Positions 23,789 through 31,600 of a stretch of 56,105 nucleotides of DNA are shown piece after piece. The number at the start of each line of letters is the position of its first letter. Positions within the stretch are counted from its first letter, which is position 1. The stretch covers positions 76,885 through 132,989 of the forward strand of contig FR880817.1 of assembly GCA_000434615.1 (NCBI GenBank), written 5' to 3'. The notes under the pieces are model-generated. The model was not told the origin of the DNA and ran no database searches. It was given only the letters and a program-made list of their open reading frames with translations. Source of the stretch: Clostridium sp. CAG:510 (GTDB lineage: Bacteria; Bacillota; Clostridia; Lachnospirales; Lachnospiraceae). A program made the position numbers and the translations under genes.

Positions 23789-24460
23789 ATGCCAGGATGG
23801 GAGACGATAAAGATGGATACGGGAGAGATACTGAACGGTTTACTGGAAAATCTGTCCAATCTGACTTATATAAAAGCGGAGGACATTCCCAATATAGACT
23901 TATATATGGACCAGGTCACCACTTTTATGGACAAAAGACTTCGTGCAACCACCAGAAATCCCGGTGATGACAAGGTTCTGACCAAGACCATGATTAACAA
24001 TTATGCCAAGAACAATCTGCTGCCTTCTCCGGAAAAAAAGAAGTACAGTAAGGAGCATATGCTGCTTCTGATTTTTATTTATTACTTCAAAAATATTTTA
24101 TCCATCAATGATATACAGACTTTGTTCAAACCGATTACGGATGAATATTTCCATGCGGAGGGAGATTACAGCCTGCAGGATATTTACACGGAAGTTTTTG
24201 AGATGGAGAAGCTTGTCATTCCCGGCATGAAGGAGGATGTGACAGAAAAGTTCCGTACCGCAGAAAAGACTTTTACGGATGCCCCCGAAAAGGACAGGGA
24301 TTTCCTGCGGCAGTTTGCGTTTATCTGCCTGCTCAGCAGTGATGTCTATGCCAAGAAGATGCTGATTGAAAACATGATTGACAACCTCCGCAAAGAGGAC
24401 AGCAGGCCGAAGGGCAGGGAAGACAGTAAAGCAAAAACCAAAGAAGACAGTAAAAAATAG
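23789..24460 (+). CDS. DUF1836 domain protein
   Basis: A 223-residue soluble protein. The segment DKVLTKTMINNYAKNNLLPSPEKKKYSKEHMLLLIFIYYFK is the DUF1836 signature, which looks like a MerR-like helix-turn-helix (TMINNYAKNNLLP). The C-terminus is a charged tail. The function is unknown; a regulatory role is suggested by the fold. The start at 23789 is chosen because GGAGAGG lies 8 bases upstream; an upstream in-frame ATG at 23690 adds 33 residues without a ribosome site. Confidence 0.72.
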   Translation: MPGWETIKMDTGEILNGLLENLSNLTYIKAEDIPNIDLYMDQVTTFMDKRLRATTRNPGDDKVLTKTMINNYAKNNLLPSPEKKKYSKEHMLLLIFIYYFKNILSINDIQTLFKPITDEYFHAEGDYSLQDIYTEVFEMEKLVIPGMKEDVTEKFRTAEKTFTDAPEKDRDFLRQFAFICLLSSDVYAKKMLIENMIDNLRKEDSRPKGREDSKAKTKEDSKK

Positions 24461-24569
24461 GAAAAACAGACGATGGGCTGCGGCACGGATGTGCGGCAGC
24501 CCATTTATTGCTTTACAGGAAATTTCGTTGAATTTTCCTATAAAGTCCTTAGGCAGGAGTCTATCCTGT

Positions 24570-25580
24570 TTATTTCGCTTTTTCGGCAAACTCTGTGGTT
24601 ACCAGATCTTCATAGGGAACGAAGTCTTCCAGTACCTTGGATTCTTTCAGGATATTCTCTAAAAGCACAAAAGCGTCTTCCGTAAATATCAGGTCTTCTT
24701 TCCAGGTGTTCTGGTCATGGTAACGGGTCACAATGGTAATCAGGGTGTCCATATCCGTTTCCGGGAACTGGGGGCTGATGACCTTTGCAATCTCCTCCGG
24801 TGTATGGGAAGCGGTATAATCCATGCCCTTCTGCAGCGCATTGGTAAACGCCTGAATGGTGTCGGGATGCTCTTTTATATAGCTCTTTTTAGCAGAAAAA
24901 GCTGTGTATGGCACATAACCGGAAGCTTCGCCCAGAGAGGCAACCACGAAGCCATCGCCTTTTTCCTCCAGTGCCGTGGCATGGGGTTCAAATTCAATGG
25001 TGAAATCGCCCTGACCGCCGGAAAAGGCAGCAGCCGTGGAGCCGAAGTCGATGCTCTGGTCAATGGAAAGGTCCTGTGACGGGTCAATATTGTTTTTGAG
25101 CAGAATATATTCAAATACCATTTCGGGCATACCGCCGGGACGACCGCCCAGCACATTTTTCCCAATCAGCATATCAAAGCTGAAATCGTCAATAGGGGTA
25201 CGGGAAACCACAAAGTTGCCGGCACGCTGGGTAAGCTGGGCAAAATTGACAGCATAATCTTCATTGCCGCCCACATACGTGTAGATGGTGCTTTCACTTC
25301 CCATAAAGCCGATATCCGCTTCGCCGGTGAGCAGCGCCGTCATGGTTTTGTCTGCACCGAAGCCGGTAACCAATGTTAAATCAATTCCTTCCTCGGCAAA
25401 GTAGCCGTTTTCAATGGCAACATACATGGGTGCGTAGAAGATGCTGTGGGCAACTTCATTCAGGGTCACTTTTGTGGCGACCTTTGTATTTGCCGTATCC
25501 TTGCCGCAGGCGGGCAGCAGGGTCAGGCAGAACAGTACGGCAAAAGCAAGCGCAATAAGTTTACAGGTTTTCTTTTTCAT
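24570..25580 (-). CDS. ABC transporter substrate-binding lipoprotein, NMT1/SsuA-like
   Basis: A 336-residue lipoprotein: signal with lipobox LPAC (Cys at about 25), then an NMT1/THI5/SsuA-like type II binding fold (HSIFYAPMYVAIENGYFAEEGIDLTL, GEADIGFMGSEST, GGRPGGMPEMVFEY, AAFSGGQGDFTIEFEP). Members bind thiamine precursors, riboflavin, aliphatic sulfonates or nitrate. No permease or ATPase gene lies next to it, so it is an orphan that must use a transporter encoded elsewhere. The GGAGG site before ATG 25580 supports the start. Confidence 0.85.
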   Translation of the reverse strand: MKKKTCKLIALAFAVLFCLTLLPACGKDTANTKVATKVTLNEVAHSIFYAPMYVAIENGYFAEEGIDLTLVTGFGADKTMTALLTGEADIGFMGSESTIYTYVGGNEDYAVNFAQLTQRAGNFVVSRTPIDDFSFDMLIGKNVLGGRPGGMPEMVFEYILLKNNIDPSQDLSIDQSIDFGSTAAAFSGGQGDFTIEFEPHATALEEKGDGFVVASLGEASGYVPYTAFSAKKSYIKEHPDTIQAFTNALQKGMDYTASHTPEEIAKVISPQFPETDMDTLITIVTRYHDQNTWKEDLIFTEDAFVLLENILKESKVLEDFVPYEDLVTTEFAEKAK

Positions 25581-25684
25581 AAAATCCTCCGAGATTTTTT
25601 CATGCTATAGTATACGGGAGAGATGGAAAAAAGGTGCGGAATATGTTATGCTGAAGAAACAGATAAAAGAAAAAGAGGATAAAA

Positions 25685-28600
25685 ATGAGAAAGAACACAA
25701 AGAAGGCGTTAAGCCGTTTATTGATAGGAATTTTATGGCTGAGTCTGCTTGGAACCCCGCTTGCGGAGAGCCGTCAGGTTGTCTGTGCGGCAGAGGTTTC
25801 CGGGGGTGACGTGTCCGGCAACGACAGTGACACCCCGGGGGATGCAGGCGATATATCCGGCAACGACAGTGACACCCCGGGGGACGCAGGGGACGTATCC
25901 GATAACGACAGTGATAACCCGGGAGATACGGGCGATATATCCGGAAATGATATTTCGGCAGGGGATGTGTCGGGAGACGACATCCTGCCGGTGAGCATGG
26001 CAGAGGAAGCAGTGCTCGTGGAAATGAATGGGGAAAGCCCGGAGTTTTCCACATGGGAAAAGGCAGTTGCCTATGTCAATCAGAAAGGCTCCCGTAAAAC
26101 GGAAACCCATATTTACCTGCAGAAGGATGTGGAAAGCAGCGCTAAAACACTGGTCTTTCCGAAGTACCCGCTGACCCTGCACGGAAACGGTTATACCCTG
26201 CACTTTGCAGGCACCACGGTCAGTCTGCCCGCGGATACCGTGCTTAAAAACGTGCAGTTGGAAACAAGCGCAAAGGGCGGCTTTAACCTGAACGCATCCG
26301 GCAGTCTTACCATGGACGGCGTAAACGAAAAAACAGTGCCGGAGGGAAGCTACGGCATAAAGGCAGTCAGAGGGGCAGCTTCCAAGACACTTACCTATCT
26401 GGACAAAAACGTGGAAAAACCCATTACCGGTTTCGGAACAGTCTGCTTTGGAGAGGATACGGAGGTCAGTGCGGTGCTTACTTTGAAAAAGGTACGGGTA
26501 GCAGCCGGAAAGACCCTCTGCCTGCAGAATACCTTTAAGGCGGACGAAATAAGACTCGGAGAAAAGGCAGGTCTTATGCCTGCCGGAACAAAAACGGTCA
26601 GTGTAAAGGATATCTATGCGGAAGGACAGAACACCGTACTCACATACCGTTACGAAGAAGGAGAAAAATTTATACCGCTTACGGTGACCGGAAAAGCTTA
26701 CGGGGCAGCCGGCAGTATTACCGTATCCCGACGGGACGGCAGCCTTGCGGCAATTCCTTATGCAGCGGGAGAAACGGTTCTTCTGGCAAAAACTGCGGAC
26801 CTGTCTGTTTTCACGGTGGCGGCGGACTGCCTTGTGCCGGGAAGCGGTGAGAACGGATATTGCCTTACCAGAAAAAACAATGCGGTGTTCTTAAAAGAAA
26901 CCGGCTTTCGGCTTGACGGTGAAACTGCACTCTTTTTCGCAGAGTGGAAGGATATAAAGGAATACGTGGAAAACCGGAAGCAGAAGACAGCGGAATACCG
27001 GGTTACCCTTCTTCGGGATTATGATGCGGGCGGAGCATTCATATTGCCGAAAGCCGGTACCTATGCAGGTCTTACCCTGACGGGAGCCCTTCTTGCGGAC
27101 ACGGAGGGCGGCAGCCGGTACCCGGCGCTTACCTTTACCGGAAGCATAACCCTGACCGGCAATGTAACCATAGAAAAGCTTAAGAAGCTCTGCGGTGTCA
27201 AAAAAGCAGGCACCGACCTTACGGCGGACTTTAACATCAGTATGGGAAATTACCGTCTGGAACTTAAGGAGATTGCGGAAAACAGCCTGAAAAACATAAA
27301 CGGCAGCGCCAAATCAACCTTGATTTTGCATGGCATTTCCGTAAAAGGAACCATAGCCGCCGGCAATCTGTTTATGGAGAATGTAACGGCGGGCGGTAAC
27401 GTGAGAGCCATGGGAGAATGCCTGACGGTGGGAGAGATAAAAATTCCCGGCACGTTTACGGCGGAGGGACTGCAGAAAAGCTATGAGCAGACCTTGCTGA
27501 GTGTCAGACAGGGGAAAAAGATTACCATAGGGAAAAAGGGCATTCTGTCCTGCAATCCACAGATATTCTTTGCAGAACAGACAGCACCGGCTGCGGAGTA
27601 CGGTATCGGCATCCGCATGGAGAATGCGAAGGGAGAACTTCTTACCTTCAACGGGGCGGACAGAAATTTTGCCATTGCCGATATCGCGGGCAGTTTTTCC
27701 AACGGGGATGTGTACCTTGCGGGACAGACGAATACGCTCTTAGTAAGAAGCGGCAATAAGCTGGTGTATTCCGGCAGTACGGAAGGTCTGTGGAGCTGGA
27801 AGGCGGACAACGGGGAAAACGCGTATTTTCTTTCCTATGCGGATGCTGTAAAAGAGATCAGCCGCCGGAAGGATGCAGGAGCGGTTTATGAAATGACACT
27901 GCAGGAAAATCTGTTCCTGCGGGGAAATTTTGTGATGCCTGCGAAAAATACCTGTAAGGAATTTGTCCTGCGCGGAAGCGGCAGCAGCGTTTCCTACACA
28001 GGCGCCATGACACTTACCTGCAATCTGACTCTGCACGGCATTACCGTGAGCAAAAAGAATACGGCGGGTAAGGTATTAAACCAGAATGTGTCCCTGGATG
28101 CGTACCGGTTAAATCTGGTGGACGGCAGCGGTCTGGAGTCCTTACAGAACCTTTCGGGAAGAGCGGGCGGAACTTTCTATGCGAAGGACAGTTCCGTTAC
28201 CGTAAAAGGAAATGTCAGCGGCAAAATAAACCTGATAAGCAAAAACAGTGCATTTACCGTTTCGGGCAATGTGGCAGCGGGAACCCTGGATGCTTCCGAA
28301 AGTACGGAAAGCTGCAGCTTTTCCGTTAATGCCGGAAGAAATATAACGATTGAAAACGTGAAAGGTCCTTCGGCAACAGGCGCAAGCTGGGAAATCGTTT
28401 CACCGGAAAGCAATATCACGGTAAAGAATTTTGCCGGGGGAAACGTGGCGGTGGGATACAGCGTAAAAAAGAATCTGAAATTTACCGGAAAGGTGACGGG
28501 AAAGGGATACATTACTCTTATTCCCATGAAGACAACGCCGGATAAGTACCATATCATCGCAACTCTGACCAGAAACGAAAAGGTGGTGACCCAGGTGTCT

Positions 28601-28705
28601 TCTTATTATGATATTTCCTGCTTTAAGCTGCTTGGCAGTGTGAATGTGCCCGCCGGCAGCAGCCTTAAGAAAAAAGGAACCACCGTTATTCTGGAAATGC
28701 CCTGA
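25685..28705 (+). CDS. Large secreted three-module repeat protein
   Basis: A 1006-residue protein with a Sec signal peptide (about 1-30, ending at CAAEV), an acidic Ser/Gly/Asp repeat linker (about 38-100), then three modules of about 300 residues beginning near 117, 412 and 710. Each module opens with a W/Y-x-D/E-A-hydrophobic pattern (STWEKAVAYVN, AEWKDIKEYVE, LSYADAVKEIS) and continues as beta-helix-like turns (LTLHGNGYTLHF). No LPXTG, SLH or other anchor is visible. It may be a surface adhesin or sugar-binding protein; no enzyme motif is recognised. Confidence 0.75.
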   Translation: MRKNTKKALSRLLIGILWLSLLGTPLAESRQVVCAAEVSGGDVSGNDSDTPGDAGDISGNDSDTPGDAGDVSDNDSDNPGDTGDISGNDISAGDVSGDDILPVSMAEEAVLVEMNGESPEFSTWEKAVAYVNQKGSRKTETHIYLQKDVESSAKTLVFPKYPLTLHGNGYTLHFAGTTVSLPADTVLKNVQLETSAKGGFNLNASGSLTMDGVNEKTVPEGSYGIKAVRGAASKTLTYLDKNVEKPITGFGTVCFGEDTEVSAVLTLKKVRVAAGKTLCLQNTFKADEIRLGEKAGLMPAGTKTVSVKDIYAEGQNTVLTYRYEEGEKFIPLTVTGKAYGAAGSITVSRRDGSLAAIPYAAGETVLLAKTADLSVFTVAADCLVPGSGENGYCLTRKNNAVFLKETGFRLDGETALFFAEWKDIKEYVENRKQKTAEYRVTLLRDYDAGGAFILPKAGTYAGLTLTGALLADTEGGSRYPALTFTGSITLTGNVTIEKLKKLCGVKKAGTDLTADFNISMGNYRLELKEIAENSLKNINGSAKSTLILHGISVKGTIAAGNLFMENVTAGGNVRAMGECLTVGEIKIPGTFTAEGLQKSYEQTLLSVRQGKKITIGKKGILSCNPQIFFAEQTAPAAEYGIGIRMENAKGELLTFNGADRNFAIADIAGSFSNGDVYLAGQTNTLLVRSGNKLVYSGSTEGLWSWKADNGENAYFLSYADAVKEISRRKDAGAVYEMTLQENLFLRGNFVMPAKNTCKEFVLRGSGSSVSYTGAMTLTCNLTLHGITVSKKNTAGKVLNQNVSLDAYRLNLVDGSGLESLQNLSGRAGGTFYAKDSSVTVKGNVSGKINLISKNSAFTVSGNVAAGTLDASESTESCSFSVNAGRNITIENVKGPSATGASWEIVSPESNITVKNFAGGNVAVGYSVKKNLKFTGKVTGKGYITLIPMKTTPDKYHIIATLTRNEKVVTQVSSYYDISCFKLLGSVNVPAGSSLKKKGTTVILEMP
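25811..25936 (+). repeat. Three 42-bp tandem repeats in the secreted protein gene
   Basis: Units start at 25811, 25853 and 25895, each encoding 14 residues of the form (V/I)S(G/D)NDSD(T/N)PGD(A/T)GD. A fourth, diverged copy starts at 25937. They encode an acidic linker just after the signal peptide. Confidence 0.9.
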
Positions 28706-28725
28706 TAACGGTGGCGGTATATGTG

Positions 28726-29214
28726 TCAGCCTTCGATATGTATGTTTTTAATGGCCCAGAGCTGTAATGCCTTGGCATTGGTGGAAATCTTTTCCAGAGA
28801 GTCCAGAATGTGCTGGAAAGCAGGCTTCTCGTTCTCGGAAATGATGCCGTCTTCCGAAATGGCGATCAGGGAAGCCCGGAGCATATCGATATCCTTTAAG
28901 GAACCGAGTACCTTAAGGGCGAGTCTGTCAAAGTCATCAATGGTAACTTCTTTTACACTGCCTTTGCCGACAGGACATTCTCTGGCGCAATAAGAATTGC
29001 ACAGCTCCGGACAATTGTATGTCCTCGACATGGCAAGAACTTCTTCAGGGTAGGGATTGATGGCGTCCAGCTCTATACGGGCAAGCCTTGTGCGGTCGAT
29101 GCCGATAATTTCCGCCGCTTTCTCCCGGCTGGTAAAATCATCATTTTCCTTTGCAGCTTCGTATCGTGCAAGATAGTACATATTATCTGCAGCTTTTGTA
29201 GCTTTTTTGCCCAT
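28726..29214 (-). CDS. XRE-type HTH regulator with a four-cysteine motif
   Basis: A 162-residue protein. Residues about 28-70 form a helix-turn-helix (TSREKAAEIIGIDRTRLARIE). A spaced cysteine cluster follows at about 73-85, C-x3-C-x3-C-x3-C (CPELCNSYCAREC), which could hold zinc or an iron-sulfur cluster. The C-terminal half is helical. It is transcribed divergently from the SPFH/TIM44-like operon, and the shared 207-bp gap contains a palindrome that is a plausible operator. The targets are inferred from context only. Confidence 0.65.
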   Translation of the reverse strand: MGKKATKAADNMYYLARYEAAKENDDFTSREKAAEIIGIDRTRLARIELDAINPYPEEVLAMSRTYNCPELCNSYCARECPVGKGSVKEVTIDDFDRLALKVLGSLKDIDMLRASLIAISEDGIISENEKPAFQHILDSLEKISTNAKALQLWAIKNIHIEG

Positions 29215-29301
29215 GTTGTATATCTCCTTGTGTGTTACACTGTATTTGTCCGGTGAAAAAAGCCGTACAAATACAGTTTATGAAATAAAAATGCTTTTGT
29301 A

Positions 29302-29321
29302 AAGAATTAAATCCAATTCTT
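29302..29321. promoter_or_regulatory. Palindromic operator candidate between the HTH gene and the SPFH operon
   Basis: AAGAATT (29302-29308) and AATTCTT (29315-29321) are perfect inverted arms 6 bp apart. A further AAGAATTAAAT occurs at 29341, within the promoter spacer. Confidence 0.45.
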
Positions 29322-29332
29322 GTAAAAGTTTG

Positions 29333-29361
29333 TTGAGAAAAAGAATTAAATTTGATACAAT
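29333..29361 (+). promoter_or_regulatory. Promoter of the SPFH/TIM44-like operon
   Basis: TTGAGA (29333-29338), 17 bp, TACAAT (29356-29361), 60 bp before ATG 29422. Confidence 0.7.
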
Positions 29362-29421
29362 AAAGATAAGCCTGTTCATAAACTGGTATAGAAAATAATT
29401 ATGTAAACGGAGGATGAGAAA

Positions 29422-30780
29422 ATGGGTTTAATCAGACTTGCCAAAATCGGTGTAGACACAATCGGCTCTACATTGGGTGATCAGTGGTTGGAATATTTCT
29501 ACTGTGATTCCATCGACAGCGATACCCTGATGGTAAAAGGACAGAAGAAAGTAAACGACGGACATAACTATAACACGAAGGGCATGCAGGACAACATTAT
29601 TTCCAACGGTTCCGTGATTGCGGTCAATGAAGGTCAGTGTATGATGATCGTTGACAACGGAAAAATCGTGGATATCTGTGCAGAGGCCGGAGAATTCAAA
29701 TACGACAACTCCACCGAGCCTTCCATCTTTGCAGGCAACTTCTTACAGAGCCTCGGACAGACTGCCGTTACCGCATGGAGAAGATTTACCTTTGGCGGCA
29801 ATGCAGGCAAGGACCAGAGAGTGTATTATTTCAATACAAAAGAAATCATGAACAACCTTTACGGTACGGCAACTCCCATTCCTTTCCGTGTGGTTGACAA
29901 TAAAATCGGACTGGATTTAGATACCGAATTAAAGTGCAACGGTAAATATTCCTTCCATATTGCAGATCCCGTGGTATTCTACACCAAGGTCTGCGGCAAC
30001 GTAAAAGATTCTTACAACAAATCCGAACTGACAAGCTTCATGAAGGATGAAATGATTACCGCACTGCAGCCTGCACTGGGTGAGCTTTCTGCGCAGGGCA
30101 TCCGCTACAGCGAGCTTCCCAGAAGCACAAAGGAGCTGGTAAATGCGCTGAACACCGAGCTGAGTGAGCAGTGGATGGCAGCCCGCGGTATTGAAATGGT
30201 TTCCATTACCTTCAATCCTTCTCTGCCGAAGGACGTTTCCGAGATGATTCGTGCAAGACAGAACGAGGCTGTTTACAAAGATCCGAACATGGCAGCAGCC
30301 GGTATTGCGGCAGCACAGATGGAAGCTATGAAGTCTGCAGCAAGCAATACCTCTACAGGCCCCATGATGGCATTCGCCGGAATGAATATGGCACAGATGG
30401 CAGGCGGCATGAACGCCGGCAACCTCTTTGCAATGGGTCAGCAACAGCAGCAGGCTTCCCCTGCACAGGCAGCTCCCGCGGCACCTGCAGGCGGCGCGGC
30501 AGAGCCCATATTAGGCTGGACCTGTTCCTGCGGCAAGGCTGACAACAGAGGAAAATTCTGTGTAGAATGCGGAAGTCCCAAGCCTGCGGAAGCCGGCTGG
30601 ACCTGCTCCTGCGGTCAGGTAAATCAGGGTAAATTCTGCTGCAACTGCGGCAAGAAGAAACCGGAAGGCGCACCGCTTTACAAGTGCGACAAGTGCGGAT
30701 GGGAGCCGGAAGACCCCACACATCCTCCTAAATTCTGTCCGGAATGCGGAGATGTTTTTGACGAGAACGACATTAAGTAA
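29422..30780 (+). CDS. SPFH/virion-core-like protein with C-terminal zinc ribbons (YdjI-like)
   Basis: A 452-residue protein. Residues about 1-290 form an SPFH/Band-7-like domain (NGSVIAVNEGQCMMIVDNGKIV, RGIEMVSITFNPSLP), followed by an Ala/Met/Gln-rich linker (300-350). Three CxxC-paired zinc-ribbon segments end the protein (CSCGKADNRGKFCVECG, CSCGQVNQGKFCCNCG, YKCDKCG to CPECG). This is the layout of B. subtilis YdjI, which helps recruit PspA to membranes. The neighbour is a YdjH-like membrane protein. No PspA or YdjG homologue is adjacent. GGAGGA precedes ATG 29422. Confidence 0.8.
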   Translation: MGLIRLAKIGVDTIGSTLGDQWLEYFYCDSIDSDTLMVKGQKKVNDGHNYNTKGMQDNIISNGSVIAVNEGQCMMIVDNGKIVDICAEAGEFKYDNSTEPSIFAGNFLQSLGQTAVTAWRRFTFGGNAGKDQRVYYFNTKEIMNNLYGTATPIPFRVVDNKIGLDLDTELKCNGKYSFHIADPVVFYTKVCGNVKDSYNKSELTSFMKDEMITALQPALGELSAQGIRYSELPRSTKELVNALNTELSEQWMAARGIEMVSITFNPSLPKDVSEMIRARQNEAVYKDPNMAAAGIAAAQMEAMKSAASNTSTGPMMAFAGMNMAQMAGGMNAGNLFAMGQQQQQASPAQAAPAAPAGGAAEPILGWTCSCGKADNRGKFCVECGSPKPAEAGWTCSCGQVNQGKFCCNCGKKKPEGAPLYKCDKCGWEPEDPTHPPKFCPECGDVFDENDIK

Positions 30781-30810
30781 GCAATTAAAAAACAATAATG
30801 GAGAAGAGCA

Positions 30811-31572
30811 ATGAGTTCAGCAATCGTAGGCCTGATTATTGTACTGGTTCTTCTGCTTGTACTGGTAGGCGTAATTTATTACGCCTACCGTAATATTAAG
30901 CGGAAAGTCAGCCGTTTTTCACAGACGGTATTCGGTACATCGGATTTAATAGAAGGGATAAAACAGAGAGATTTGGAGGTGGCGTCCACACCCAAGTCGG
31001 TTGCCGGTGTGACCAGTCTTTATCTGCCACGTATCCAGAGGGATTTTCCGGAGTTCCATTACCAGGAAATGAAGAGCCGGGCGGAAAATGTGCTGACCTC
31101 TTATTTGCGAAGCATTGATGCAAACAATGTCTCTCTTTTATCGGAAGGTACGGAAGAGTTAAAAGAGCAGTTAGCCATGCGTCTTTCCATTTTAGAGTCA
31201 GAGGATACCAGGGAGCAGTTTGACGGTATCCGTATTCACCGGACGGAAATCACCGGCTACAACAAAGACAAAGCAAAATGTGCCGTGGTATTCCAGTCAT
31301 CTGTGGAATACACCCACTACAAGGAAAAAAACGGAAACGTAATCAGCGGCAGCAACAGTATGAAGACGCAGACCCGGTACAATGTGGAATGTATTTACAT
31401 ACAGGACAGGGATATGATAGAAAATCTGCATGATGCGGCACTGGGAATCAACTGTCCCAACTGCGGAGCCCCCTTGTCCGGTGTGGGAGCCAAGGTATGT
31501 GAGTACTGCGGTTCTCCGATTATCGAAATGAACATTTATTCCTGGAATTTCAGCAAGGTGGCGGAAGCATAA
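30811..31572 (+). CDS. Membrane-anchored TIM44-like protein with a zinc ribbon (YdjH-like)
   Basis: A 253-residue protein. A strong N-terminal membrane helix (about 4-27) precedes a mixed alpha/beta domain like TIM44/MBA1 (LYLPRIQRDFPEFHYQEMKSRAENVLTSYL). A single zinc ribbon, CPNCGAPLSGVGAKVCEYCG, lies near the C-terminus. In Bacillus the equivalent YdjH works with YdjG and the SPFH protein YdjI in envelope-stress recruitment of PspA. Here it follows the SPFH gene by 30 bp with its own GGAG site, so they form an operon. Confidence 0.72.
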   Translation: MSSAIVGLIIVLVLLLVLVGVIYYAYRNIKRKVSRFSQTVFGTSDLIEGIKQRDLEVASTPKSVAGVTSLYLPRIQRDFPEFHYQEMKSRAENVLTSYLRSIDANNVSLLSEGTEELKEQLAMRLSILESEDTREQFDGIRIHRTEITGYNKDKAKCAVVFQSSVEYTHYKEKNGNVISGSNSMKTQTRYNVECIYIQDRDMIENLHDAALGINCPNCGAPLSGVGAKVCEYCGSPIIEMNIYSWNFSKVAEA

Positions 31573-31600
31573 AAAGGAAATTTGAATTTAAGAGGTTTTT

